Positions 43,684 to 55,445 of a DNA stretch of 64,000 nt are shown here, piece by piece. A program made the translations under genes and the position numbers. Location: contig JAQOTA010000053.1 in the NCBI GenBank assembly GCA_029532415.1, forward strand, positions 5,518,001 through 5,582,000, in the 5' to 3' direction. The first letter of the stretch is position 1. Each line of letters starts with the position of its first letter. This DNA comes from Marasmius tenuissimus (taxonomy: Eukaryota; Basidiomycota; Agaricomycetes; Agaricales; Marasmiaceae). The notes beneath the pieces are model-generated. The model was not told the origin of the DNA. It searched no databases and worked only from the letters and a program-made list of their open reading frames with translations.

Positions 43684-45400
43684 TCAGACCCCGAAACTTA
43701 AGATTGTGAACCGTTCAACCCCAACTGCTTTGGGCAGTTGATAAGGCATCTGTTTGCGGTAAAGGGGGGTGACATTCGCAAATGACACAAGTCCGACCAT
43801 TCCTGGTCTTGATAGACGGTCCGTATACCTTTGTCCACTAACGAGAATGATTGATTCACTCCCTCTCGTATCCTCTAGTTGTTCTACACAGTTTTGGTGG
43901 TCCGAGCCACCCGACCTTTTGAGTTTGTTGAACACCTGTTCAGCGCCCTCAAGTCGAACAACTTCTTCATATGATCGGATTCCTTTTCTGATGAACGCCA
44001 TTAGCAAGGTCTCGTTCTTGTCGAGAACGTTGACACAGAAGACATGGGCCGCCAATGGTTAAGGTTCACTTGTAAACCGATCAAGGTGAACACTTGAAGT
44101 GAGCGGCGGTGATAGTGAGTGAACGAAACCGACAGGAAGACCCACAAGCTGCACAGTGCGCTATGAGCACATAGCTTCCCCTTAAGAGGACGTGTTGGTG
44201 GAACACCTTCGCAGATAGAGAGCCCGTCGTACTGAACGTCCACGCCGTGGATCTTTGCAGGAAAATCTTCAGGGCCAATAGGCATTTTGGGAGATGCTGA
44301 AGATGCAGGCAAAGGAGTGTCAGGCATAGAAGAGCTCAAGTTTCATGCTTCTCCTTGTGACGAGGGGTTGGCGAGCTTTCTGTGGAAGTGGCTGACGATG
44401 AGTGCCAGCATCAGCGGCTTGTTTGAACGCCAATCAAGGACCAAGTGAACAGTGGGTGTGAACAACGGGTGAGAACAGGTGGGGAGAACAATGCAGACAA
44501 GAACCAGGGGTACAGGCGAACAATGTACAGTGAACCTCGATTTGCTCTGCTCGGGGTTGATAAGGCGCGGAACCGGCAGTGAGATTTTGCGAGTGTTAGA
44601 GGCTTGGTTGTTTTCTACTCTCCCTTGTTAAAAGATTCGTGTACCTTTTCACAAACGTGAACGATTGATTCACTACAAGGGAGGTCTGAAAGCGTTTCCA
44701 CGTTGTTCTATGAAGCTTCAGTTTTCCCTGCCACCCAACTGTTGAGTTTGTTGAGTCCCAGAGCGTTGAACAACCTTTGTATGATCATCTTCCCCTTCTC
44801 AAATAGTGCTTGTTCTCGTCGAGAACGTTGATGCGGAGGAGGGACTGTCAGTGATTCGGGTTCACTCCACTACTCGACTTTAAGTTTGAAGTGCAGATGG
44901 GGAACCACACGAGCCGATTGAGTAGCCCGTGAACGGTCCTTGCTGACAAAGGGGGCCAAAGACCGAAAGACACGGACATCACCATTCCAGTTGTGGATAT
45001 GGTGTTCAGTTTCATACGGTTGTTCAGTTATGCCAGAACACGAGTGAATGAGCTAGAGTGAACAAGCTGCGCTGAACAACAATGGGGTGAACACCTGGGT
45101 CAAGCAGCAGTGAGAGCGAGTGAACGATACCGACAGGGAGCGAGCAAGATTCTAAAGTGAGAGGTGAGCAAGAAATATAGTCATGGCAAACAGGAGCCTA
45201 CAGTATGTCTCGACATCCCACGAGTGTCCTTGAATCCCTTGGAGTGTATCGTTGGATTGACAGATATTGGACAATTCTTCACACCAGAATTTGGAATTCA
45301 ATACTGGTAGACATAGCTAGGAGCAATCACTTACCGGTAGTGAGGGGAAAGCTTGTTCTCCGATTGGTAGTGCTTATTGTGAGAATGCATGAGTTCTTGT
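43684..45400 (-). pseudogene. Decayed gene module, copy 2 (unknown family)
   Basis: Blocks at about 43910-44080, 44100-44380, 44690-44910 and 45170-45360 each have a counterpart 1.7-1.9 kb to the right. The clearest coding block (44100-44339, minus) starts MSSSMPDTPLPASSASPK and continues IGPEDFPAKIHGVDVQYDG. Another (43700-44055) reads KGIRSYEEVVRLEGAEQVFN and RYTDRLSRPGMVGLV. The blocks are separated by GTTCAC-rich intron-like DNA and carry stops in places. I do not recognise the protein. Confidence 0.45.
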
Positions 45401-46733
45401 TCCTTCTCCATCCCCTTGAAGATGGAAGAGAACGAGAACGAGGAAGGTGAATGCAAATGGGGAACAAAGACAGGACAGAATGAGAAGGGAGAATCGAAAA
45501 TGAGAGATCATAACTGTGAGAAGGGGAGACGAGAAGAGTGGGGAGCAGAAAATGAAGAGAACCACCAAGAAAACGATATATCAGAAACCTTCAGGCCACA
45601 AGGTCCAAATATTTGACTGCTGTTTCTCCCAACGCTAACACAGGGAGAATCATGTGATAGACAACCCACCAAATGATGGACAATCACCCCACATTCATAT
45701 ACGAGTGAGTCGCATGGACGAAAAGAGGAGACATATAGTCGTTCGGTGAAATGAGAGTATGGGGTATAGATAGCAAAAGAAAGTCCGTTTGAGCACGGTA
45801 CAGTGATATGGAAGAGCCACTCAATGCTTTGAGTTTGGGAAGAGGGAATGAGAATTAAAAAGGATGAACGATAAGACCCAATGTAACCAGCCGCACGGTG
45901 TGAGGATGAGCAAACATCTTCCCCTTGAGAGAATGTGTCGGCGGAACATCTTTGTGGATAGAGAAGCCGTCGTAGTGAACGTCCACACCGTGGATCTTCG
46001 CAGAAAACATCTTCGGGGCCAATAGGCGTTTTGAGAGATGCTGACGATGCAGGTGAAGGAGTGTCGGGCATAGATAAGCTCGAGTTCATGCTTCTCCTTG
46101 TGACGTGGGGGTTGGCGAGCTGTCTGCGGAAGTGGGAGCAGCATTGGGGAGAGAATAACACAGACGAGAAAGAACGAGAACGAGGGGTACAGGTGAACAA
46201 ACTGCAGTGAACCTCGATTAACTCTGTTCGAGGTGATCGATAAGGCGTGAAAATCACAGTGAAGGGGGTGAGGTTTCGCAAGGATAAGGTTTGGTCGTTC
46301 CCTGCTCTCCCTTGTTGGATGGTTTGTGCACCTTTTTATGAAAGTGAATGATTGATTCACTACGAGGGAGGACCGAAACATTCCCAAATCGTGCTTCAGT
46401 CATCTCAGCCACCTGACCGTTGAGTTTGTTGAGCCCCATAATGTTGAACGACTTTTTCGTATGATCACATTCCCCTTCCCTTATAGTTCTTGTTCTCATC
46501 GAGAAGGCTGATGCGGGGAGAAAGGGACTGTCAGTGGTTCAGGTTCACTGCATGAATCGACTTCGAATTTGAAGTGCAGGTGGGGAACCACACGAGCTGA
46601 CAGCGCACGATGTAATCAGACCTGACTCAAAGTCAACTGGGGGCAATGCCAGGAGAAATGAAAGAAGACGCACCTAGTGCCTTTGTGGGACCCTATTACA
46701 GCTCGCACAGGCGGCTAGATGTCTGTTGGCTTT

Positions 46734-46798
46734 GTTGAGGATGGGTTCCTCAACTACTGATCCCTTGGGCCACAAAGAGGCCAGACATCATCCAAGGG
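46734..46798. other. Hairpin cluster A
   Basis: An 8-bp stem with 5-nt loop (GTTGAGGA TGGGT TCCTCAAC, 46734-46754) is followed by a nested structure: CCCTTGG (46762-46768) pairs with CCAAGGG (46792-46798) around GGCC ACAAAGA GGCC. A diverged copy of the second structure lies at 52034-52072. Confidence 0.6.
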
Positions 46799-46949
46799 GT
46801 GAGAGTGTAGTCTGATTGATTTCCAAGGCAAGGGTAAGCTACAAACTGACTTTGAGCTAGATGATTACAAGAGTGAACTACAAACTGACTACAAGTGAGA
46901 TAATTACAAGGCAATACTATGAGTCAACAAAATAGAGTAACAAGGTGTG

Positions 46950-47003
46950 AGAGAACAAGGTACAAGAGAACAAGGTACGGGAGAACAAGGTACAAGAGAA
47001 CAT
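46950..47003. repeat. 15-bp microsatellite-like repeat
   Basis: About 3.5 copies of GAGAACAAGGTACAA-like units lie within intron-like DNA. The words GAGAACAAGG and GTACAAG are shared. Confidence 0.65.
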
Positions 47004-47282
47004 CATTGGGGTGAACATTATGAGCAACAGTGAGAAGGAGTGAACGTGACTGAGAGGGAGTGAACAGGATTCTGATGCGAGAAATCAGCGAGAAATATGA
47101 CCACGGCGAAGGGGAACCCACAATATGTCTCAACACCCTTGCAAGTGTCCTTGAAGCCCTTGGAGTGTATTGTTGGATCAACAAACGCTGGACGATTTTC
47201 CAAACTGAAAATGGAATCAGATAAGAAAGGTATGGCAAGGAGCGATCCCTTACTGGTCGCGAGGGAAAAGTTTATTCTCCTT

Positions 47283-48000
47283 GACGCGCCATTCTTTGAC
47301 TTGATCTGCCAGAGTTTTGCCTTCCAGAATATTGACAAGCTCTTCCATTCCACACAGTTCAAGTTTGTACTGACAGTTGGCACGAAGGGTGTTATACATT
47401 GCTGCTTTCTCCTTTGCGTAGGCTGCCTTCCCTGGTGAGTCAGAATTGGAAGTGGCTTCCTCCCAGAGCGTCGACTTTTTTGCAAAGAAACAAATGGCTC
47501 AATGAAAACAAGCGTGCTTGAACTCCAATTCCTCCTGAACACGTTTGTATTCAGCATCTGTTCGATGGAATTGGAGTTTGTCCTCTGTGAACAGCATTGG
47601 TGAATTGTGACAAGACATCTGCGACAGCCGCTCACCTTTTTCACTGCATTTTTGCACATCGGTTGTGTTCATTTCCGCCATTTTGCCACAGGTCCATATC
47701 CATCTGTCTGCTCTCTGCTCCTGAAGATCAATTTCAATCTCCTCTAGCTCTTGGAAAGGCCACTTTTGAGGAGTATCTGTGAGCGAGTCACCCTTGACAG
47801 CTGGGTGGTTTGTAGCTTGACCACCGATATCACTGCTGTGCGAAGATGTGGCTGGTTTAGCAACTGGTTTGCCTGAACCTGAACCTGAATTTTTGGATTG
47901 ATCTGCGCGTTCGTTAGCATGGCAAGGGAAAAAATCACATAGATGGTTTTCCCTACTTGGATTTCTGGATTGTGCGACTGACATCCTGGTGCCTGCATGG
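47283..48000 (-). pseudogene. Coding-like exons downstream of the KDZ relic (unknown)
   Basis: Minus-strand blocks read ELEEIEIDLQEQRADRW, MAEMNTTDVQKC and EYKRVQEELEFKHA (47500-47990), then KAAYAKEKAAMYNTLR and LVNILEGKTLADQVKEW (47283-47480), with donor GTAAGG at 47280. The helical, charged composition suggests a coiled coil. The frame changes between blocks without a clean intron, so the gene is probably decayed. It may be the 3' continuation of the KDZ gene or a separate gene. Confidence 0.4.
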
Positions 48001-48070
48001 GTCAGGTGTGAGCGTCTTGGAAATGACAGGAGAACGAAAGAGGGAACAACACAAGGGAACAATATGAGAT

Positions 48071-48136
48071 AACAAGGCGAGGGGAGAACAAAACAAGTGA
48101 ACAAGACGAGGGGAGAACAAAACAAGTGAACGAGGC
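48071..48136. repeat. 29-bp tandem repeat
   Basis: Two full copies (48071-48099, 48100-48128) of a unit containing CGAGGGGAGAACAAAACAAG, plus a partial third. It lies in an intron-like gap of the minus-strand relic. Confidence 0.7.
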
Positions 48137-48239
48137 AAAGAAACAGCAATGCGGGGAACCAAGAGGGTAAATGGCAAGTGAGAGGGGAGCGACGTGAGAA
48201 AACTATGTGGGGAACAAAAAGTAAACTGACGAAGCAGAC

Positions 48240-51200
48240 ATACCGTACAACCTGGGCCCGTCATTAGTCGGCTCATCCAAATCTTGGGACTCCACTTGCT
48301 CCGACCGTTTGCTCGCCGCCTGCGAGTTTCCAACACCAACCTTCCCCCACAGCGTGCCCTCCTCAATATGGGATGCCCCCGGGATGCGCCTTGCTTCCGT
48401 CAACTTTTGATATGTATCCTCAGTCTTCAGTTGCGGCCACTCCTCCACATCCAGCACACCCAATTGATCAAGCATCCCGTGCAGAAAGCGGTAATCGAGC
48501 AGAAACTTTTCTCGGTTGTGCTGGAGATCAACAATCTGAGCCAGAGCACAAGTGTTGTGATCTACGCCAGAGCCGGTTTTATTTTTGCGATTGAAGGCCT
48601 GGGTCAGCCTCTTCACTGAAGTCTGCAAGGCACGAATGATGTTGTATAGTTTGCCTTGAATGAGTTTTGCCTGCTCTGTAGTGAGTTTTGTGAGCCCGTA
48701 GTCCAACCGCTGTTGTGGAGTGAAGTCCACTGGTGTCCAAAGTAATTGGTTTTCGGGATGGCATGGAGGGCTGTTCCGGTAATGTGAGGCGGCGTCGGGT
48801 GTCATCAAGTCCACCTGCATCTTCCGAAAGCTGGTTATATGAGCTTCACACCTCGTTCGTCGTATCCTGATCTCTTTCTCCACAGCCGGGTCGGGGACCT
48901 TCGATTTGTCATGTTTGTCGACAAGTCTTCTTAGGTGCTCCCTTAAGATTGATCGTCAGTTGCTGTTGAATGTGGTAGGTCAAGATCACGTACTGGATAA
49001 AAGCAATTACCAAACCCTCATCCAGGTATGTGGCCGCCACGCCCAGCATCTGCCGACTGGAGGGGGTCTCAAAATCTTCCTGTGATGCCTTCATTGCGTC
49101 CACTATGGATTTGAGGGTCGGTGCTACATGAAGGGCTAAGTCCTTCCATGGCATCGGGTAATACAGCGTGATCCAAACCTTTGTCATTTTCATCATGCAT
49201 GTAAACAGACTTAACGGATCACTTTCTCTTGGGATCGACCTTGGGTGACCTATCGGCAGTGTTCCATTCAAGTGCCTTCTCAGGATGAAGAAGCCAGAGC
49301 CCTATGAGAGAGTCCCGTTTTTTGGAGTACTGGGAACAAAGACTCAGAATCTCATTATAAAGCAGTAATGCTGTGAATGTTGTTGTCAGCTGTGGTACAC
49401 GATCAGGGGGAGTGAATCCCAGTGTGTGGAAGTGAACGGCAGAAAAGGAACACAGGAGTGAGTGAACAGCGGAAGAGAGCAATGTATTGGGAACAGACCA
49501 ATGAACACAGAACATGAAGTAAATGCGGCAAAAGGAGACAACTGAACTCACCCAAACCCACAGTTTTCCTCCAGTTCCAGTCTCCGAATACGAGAATAAG
49601 GACATCCTCTCATAAACCCAAGTTCATCTGGTGGGTAGAGACCCCCCAACAATTGATCGTATCCCATGGCTGTTCCGCCATTTTTCCTTTGAGAAGGCCT
49701 GCACCCGACTTGTAAACGTACAAGTAAAGTGGCTCGCAGCTGGCAATATGATTACGGTAGTGACAGACAGGTATGACCCAAAGCATCTGCCTGGCCAGGT
49801 AAACGTACTCTGGGTGTGTTTCTATCCACCTGTCAATGATATACTTGCAGTAGCTACACATAGCATCGTAACTGATGACGAACAGCCCGCTTTGCTCCTC
49901 CCCATTTGGAGAGGCTGTCTGCGCGACTGCTCAAGCCAGGCAGTCGTCAACGCAGACCCACCTTGAAGAGGCCCAATCAGTGAGGATTGCGGGAAATTGG
50001 AAGTGAATGTTGCTTACCTCTCAGCGCATTTCAGGTTCGCGGAAGTCCTGATAAAAATGTGGCAATACTGGCAGTTGACAATACCGCTAATGTCCATGTT
50101 TTTGAACTTCACCTTGTTCTGTTTACTGATTGTGTTCAGGTGCCCACAAACTGATTACTTCAATGCAGATTGAGTGATCCATGTCCGATGAGAGGGAGAA
50201 CGTACACACCTCAGTGGAAGTAGGCTCCTTAAAACTGCAATGTTCGTTATACATGCTTGCGATGGGGAAATATGATTGCCCGGAATATATGGATACGTCA
50301 TTGGGATTTAGGTTTTTCTTTGCGTAGTGGTTGGCATGATAGTTGCCGTCCAGTGTAAGTCATGTCATATGCAGGTGCCTTGACCACTGTTAGATAGATT
50401 CATAGTGAAGGCAAGGAATGAGACGAACATTAGGTCTGGTGGTGTTTTCTCCCAGCCCTCTTCCGTATTCACCCTGGGGTGTGGACAAGACGGGCATTCC
50501 ACAATCAAGTCATTCGCAGGTCATTGCGAAAGCTTGAGATACTTCCACAACTCATGATGGACACCAGCCTGCCACTCGTCCCGAAGAAAATCCCACACAC
50601 ATGTCGCATTCACAAATTGCTTATACACATCCTAGAATATCCTTGAGATGAGCAACTATTGAAACTGACTAGAAACGGCATACTGGAACATCGCCTGTGA
50701 ATACATTGTTAGACATCCTGCGCAGAGTCTTGATGTAATCGAAAGGATTGACCGTTGTCTGTACACGCAAAAGGTGGAACTGGAACGTAAAACAGGACTG
50801 CGGTTTGAGCACTGTGGATGGGAGGAGGTCATTCATGTATAGTTGCGTCCATTTATCTCAGTGGCCTCCTTGTTCGCAATCGCAATAGATGACACAGGTT
50901 GAGTGAACGCCATTGAAATCCGTGACAATGAGGGAATGAGAGGCTTTGGCCTTGGGACAAACATTTCCGTCATGTCTGAGTGGGATGGACAGTGCTTTTG
51001 TTTTGGGACAAATGTTTCCGTCATGATTGAGAGAGGGAGACGACACTGTGGGGAGCTCTAGTGCAGAGATATCGTACTTCACGAAAAAACCATCCTCGCA
51101 CCAAACGTGTGCCCAGTGTAAAGGATTGTGTTTGTGTGCAGCTACCCAGCACCGCTCGCACAACAATGGTAAGCTGAGGCACTCATAGCATCGCACTTTA

Positions 51201-51733
51201 CGAGTGGCCCCCCCACACGAACATGTCTTGATGACATTGTCATGAGCTTCGCGTTTGAATGATAACCGTACGGCTTGGTCCATTTTCTCTTCCCAATCAC
51301 CCAACAACTGGAGTCGCTATGAAGAACCGCTGAGAAAGAACGCAGCGCAAGGTGTGAGGAAACTCACGCATGTCTTCTCTTCCTGAACTAGCTTTTCTAC
51401 AGGTATTCTTTCCCTATTCTCTGCCTTTGCATCGTCACCTTTCTCGATGTCCTTCATCTCAACATCTTCGATTCCTTTTTGCGATTTCTCAGGAGCGGGC
51501 AATCGCTGAATCTCCTGATGCGAAGGCCCTGGATTTGGTTGTGGCTCGCTTGATGAGATTGGTATGACCACCCTGCTCGTCCCTTGTTCGTCGATGAATT
51601 CCTGAACGCATAAACACTTCAGAGGTGGAGTGGCTACGTGGATGCTGTTGTTGAAGGCCACTTGCTTCTCCTTGTTGAGTTTCTTTTGATACATGGAGTA
51701 TGGGCTGGAGATCAGTGAGTAAAGAACTGTCAA
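48240..51733 (-). pseudogene. KDZ-type transposase with CxC2-like cysteine cluster, degenerate
   Basis: Kyakuja-Dileera-Zisupton transposases mobilise large DNA transposons common in mushrooms. Reading minus-ward: an acidic N-terminus (VEMKDIEKGDDAKAE), a 56-nt intron near 51312-51367, then the cysteine cluster CSCGGATRKVRCYEC..LLCERC..H (about 51130-51230), and NDLLPSTVLKPQSCFTF. Then come ECPSCPHPRVNTEEGW, LTLDGNYHANHYAKKN (50230-50370), KVKFKNMDISGIV, ISYDAMCSYCKY (about 49850), KMAEQPWDTIN and GDWNWRKTV (49585). The C-terminus is helical (DFTPQQRLDYGLTKL..IRALQTSVKRL, 48300-48730). In-frame TGA codons interrupt conserved stretches at 50858-50860, 50521-50523 and 49610-49612, each plausibly from CGA. 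Further frameshifts occur near 50350 and 48950. The true 5' end may extend to about 52010. No flanking TIR pair was established. Confidence 0.75.
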
Positions 51734-52033
51734 AACAGCATGAAGGAGAGTGAGGGGGCTTGGAGAGACAGCTCACCTGGAGGCCACAACTATATTGACG
51801 GGAATTCCAGAGAAATTGTCCAAATGAAGACCATGGATTGTGACTGTTTCTGGGCGGCTTTCACGCTGGAATGCAGTGGAGATTGTGAACTGAATAGAAA
51901 AAAAAATCAGTTGGAGTGACGGCAATTGAGCTGGTTCAACTTACCAAATTGAGTGCTAGGAACCATTCCCCGGCTATTGGTCCAATGTTGAAGATGTCTT
52001 GATCGCTTCACCGTTTTAGGAACAGTTACTAGT

Positions 52034-52072
52034 CCCCCTGGCCACAGAGAGGCCATACATCATTCAGGAGGG
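52034..52072. other. Hairpin B, diverged copy of hairpin A
   Basis: CCCCCTG pairs with CAGGAGG (one mismatch) around GGCC ACAGAGA GGCC, in the same orientation as 46762-46798. The outer stem sequence differs from copy A but pairing is kept. Confidence 0.55.
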
Positions 52073-52385
52073 TCGAGGGGGGCCACGGCAGGGCGAATTC
52101 ATTCCTAAATTTAAGATCAGATGTTACCAGTGTGATATATAACTCATGCTATGGATACAAGAATAGTACTCAAGAATAGTAAGAATTAGTAGTAAAGGGC
52201 GTCATTGCAGGGAAGAAATCAACGTAAAGGGCGGACTGGGACCATGCGCCTATTACTGGCCAGTGCCGCCCAGCGAGTCAGCTTCATGTACTCATCAGCT
52301 TCTTTTCTCCTCTTCCTAGACTCGTAAACTCTCGCCAACATTGTCTTGGGGTCTAGCTCAAGTCTTTCCAGTCATGTTTTCAACA

Positions 52386-52690
52386 GCGGTGGGGCGAGTC
52401 CTTGTGATAACAACAACAACAATCCAATGATTATTGTCCGACTTTGAGTCCCAGTAGAAGTTGGATACCCGCCGAACGAGCTTGCCAATGTGCTGAGGTT
52501 CACTGCCCACAACAACTATGAGATTGTTCTTGGTGCTGGGCTTGATCCGATCCTGAGCGTGATTGATAGTGGTGAGATCCCGAACAATTTTAGGCCTCGT
52601 ATCATTGGGACCCTTCCTGTAAACAATAACCCCAGAGTCTCCTTGGACAATGTCGAGATAGATGTCGCTGTCAAGAATGAGGCCAGTGAC
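52386..52690 (-). pseudogene. 3' fragment of an unknown gene
   Basis: An open minus-strand frame without ATG reads GDSGVIVYRKGPNDTRPK, NLIVVVGSEPQHIGKLVRR and NFYWDSKSDNNHWIV and ends at TGA near 52386. The HIGKLVRRVSNFY segment resembles the KOW-like C-terminal part of uncharacterised Agaricomycete proteins, but this is a weak impression. The rest of the gene was not found. Confidence 0.35.
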
Positions 52691-53055
52691 TAGGAAAACC
52701 CCTCAGGCCACCAACAGGGTCAAGAGTGCGAAGGAGGAAAGATAGATTTGAGTAGAGCAAGTGTAAGATAGTACATGCTGGAAACAGGCACTATAAGACA
52801 AAGTTGTCAGACTGGGGAACTATCTAGAAGTGTCCATTATTTTATATGACAGAACCGAGCTGTCATCAGCAAAATACCCGAACAGTTGTAAGGCCATTTG
52901 GTACCCCAATATCCGTTAGGTAGACTGAAGCGTGATGTAAGTGGTTGAGAGCAGGAAGAGAGTATATAACCGTGTTAAAACTTTTCAAAAATACGGCAGA
53001 ATATTGAGAACTCGTGAGCTTGGTAATGGTAGATATCACTAGATTTCCGTACCTT
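52691..53055. other. No supported feature
   Basis: A+T-richer DNA without domain-bearing frames or clear repeats. Confidence 0.4.
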
Positions 53056-53260
53056 CTAACGAGTGTTGAGGATGATACCAGAGAGTGAAGGTTGTCGCGA
53101 GTTGCGTAGAGTGTACCGGGTTTCGGGGGGTTTTAACCAGTTTTGAGGGAGAGTGCCGGATAGCGGAGGTTGCAGCGAGTATTGGAAAATGTTACGAGTA
53201 CCAGCGAGTGGTAGAGAGATTAATGAGTAGTAGAGAAGGTGGTGTATTGCAGAGAGTATA
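53056..53260. repeat. Degenerate short repeat
   Basis: Words of the type GAGAGTGAAGGTTG, GCGAGTTGCG, CCGGATAGCGGAGGTTG and GCGAGTATTGG recur with about 75-85 bp spacing. The minus strand translates them as SLQPPLSG/SRQPSLSG. Confidence 0.5.
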
Positions 53261-53371
53261 ACAATTATCAGACGTTTTGTCGGATCTACAGGGCCACATT
53301 GCAGCCATTCACATATATAGTCAGGCCCCAGGACATTGCACTTGGTATAGGGAGTAACAATTGAAATGAAA

Positions 53372-53880
53372 TTAATTATGAACACACGAAAAGAACATGA
53401 GAAGACTACAAAGAACAACAGGGTGGACAGTGGATACACTACAAATCTTCTCAGACGGTACATACACGTATGCGGTATACCTTTGAACAGCCAACGGTGG
53501 CAAGGCCCTGATGTCAATATTAGTAATTGTGATGCCGACAAGGAGCAGTCGAGGGACATACCAGATTATAAGAATCGGACAGCCGAACCTTAATAGAATG
53601 TTGAACTGGTCAGATGTGAGGCCAACAACAGTGGAATACGACGTACCGACAACTTCAACGACAATAATCATGCTTATGGTCAGGACGAGCACAGACTACA
53701 GTGAACCACAAACTGCTCTGAGCGGTAAAGAGAAAGATAGGGATAACACTTTGGCCAGCCGTTGTGCCCTGAGCAAACCGCATATATGCACGGTACAAGC
53801 AAAATAATGCAGAGTGAGTCAAGGGGGAGAGAATTAAGAATCAACATGCACACCGTTTCCGAAAGAGACGTGCATTGCAT
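53372..53880 (-). other. Hydrophobic frame fragments, gene uncertain
   Basis: The minus strand contains two hydrophobic stretches (LVLTISMIIVVEVVG and FGCPILIIWYVPRLLLVGI), consistent with a membrane-protein relic, but in different frames and without clear introns. No family assigned. Confidence 0.2.
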
Positions 53881-55445
53881 GCCGAGGAAGGCCTGGCCAC
53901 TTTGAGAGGAGGTGTCAGTCGGGATGGGTGATGAATGGAATTAATTCACATACCGAAAGCCAATGTTTGGTTTGAGGTTGTCCATGGAAATGTAGGAGGT
54001 TTGTAGATACGAGAGCCAGCATGGGAGGTATGAAGGAGGAGAGGAAGAGAGTGTGGAGGGAATGGTGGTGGTAAGGGGGAAAGAGACGTTGAGATAGGAC
54101 TGGAAAGTATTGGCCTTATATACCCGTAGAAGTGGTCGGTGCGCATGGAAACCCCAGATGTGCGTCATGAAGTCGTCATGAGATGGTGGAGGAGGAGGGG
54201 AGAGAGGCTGATGGAGTCCACAAGTCGCCGAGGCCTCTTCTGGTAGGGTCAGTGTCGCCGCCAGGTCTCTGTACCAATGCGTCGCCGGTACGTGTCAAAT
54301 CTTCAAAACTGTTGTTCATGGGTAGTCAATAATAATAAAACTAGATCTAAATGGTTTAAAGACACACCTAGGCCCTAAAGCTCCCTCTACTCCAATTCTA
54401 GTAGTCTCCCAGCGTGCTTGGCTTGAACGGCGTTGAAGTTTGTACCCTGGTAATATGAAGAATGAGAATGAGAAACTAACGAGATTAGACATACTAGACT
54501 TAATGGAAGATGAATAAGCATTGAAGTGAGTGCGAGACAGAGTCAAGTGGACCGCAAGTACATGACTGTGGTGGTTGAAAATAACGATGAGCAACAGTTG
54601 TCGCGAGTGCGTGAGTGTTGTAGTTCAAACTCCGACAGAATCTGAACACAAGTGCTGGCGCTGGCGCTAGGGCTGGCTCGAGGCGCGCAAAATTTGCCGG
54701 ACCACCGGATATTTCGCGCCGATGGCAAGTCCTGCCGTCGAATCTTCGTTCTTATGCACGATGGTCACCAGTCAAGCTTCAAGGGCAAGTTATTGCTGTC
54801 GTATAAGTGTCAGAGCTGTCATTTTGATATCTTTCGAACCACTACCATTGCTTAATAGCCATGAAACACGTTAAAATCATCCAAAACCCGTGAAAACCCC
54901 CTGAAAACCCCCCAAAACCATTGACAAAGCCTTTCATTTATCACGACGAGTTTGGTGGGGCACAACCCCAGATATCAATTTGAGGGATTTTTACGGGTTT
55001 TTGGTGAGTTTCAATCATATTTGAACCGTGTTCTAATCCTGTTCTAGACTCCTGAATTTGTGTCAATGCATTGCAGGACTTCTACCAAGGTACAACACTC
55101 TCAAAATCTACCGCTATCGGATTGCTGTATTTTACTAACGCAAATCCATTCTAACTAGGTTTTAAATTTTCGGGTATTTTGCTGATGGTAGAGATATCAT
55201 GGGAGCGAAGATAAAACAGGAAAACTGAAAGAACAAGTGATAAGAATCAAGGGATACATGTGGAAACAGGGTCATAGTGGAAACCATATGGTATGCTGGG
55301 AAAATATCTGGAAACAATGTGGAACACCAGGTAGTACCAGGTAATGATATGGAGGCCAGAATGTGATGGTGAGAACATGTAACCATGGGAAATAAAGAGA
55401 AAAACATGAGGAAAAAGTACCCAGGGACCAAGAGAAGGGAAAACA
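53881..55445. other. No supported gene
   Basis: A short GCTGGC tandem (about 54655-54675) and a GAAAACCCC repeat (54890-54922, giving G-runs on the minus strand) are present. Frames lack domains or splice logic. Confidence 0.4.

Larger units (their letters stand above)
45401..47282 (-). pseudogene. Decayed gene module, copy 1 (unknown family)
   Basis: Counterpart of 43684-45400. The block 45870-46090 encodes MNSSLSMPDTPSPASSAS and then breaks frame relative to copy 2. The block 46260-46600 matches 44690-44910 and, more weakly, 43910-44080, so the unit contains an internal repeat present three times in the two modules. The block 47100-47280 (FVDPTIHSKGFKDTCKGVE) matches 45170-45360. Several in-frame stops are visible. 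Confidence 0.45.

Noticed and set aside
53372..53880. Membrane protein gene
   Set aside because: Hydrophobic stretches lie in different frames without splice sites; kept only as a low-confidence note.
54884..54922. G-quadruplex or telomere-like G runs on the minus strand
   Set aside because: Only three good G runs occur and spacing is loose; it looks like a simple GAAAACCCC repeat.
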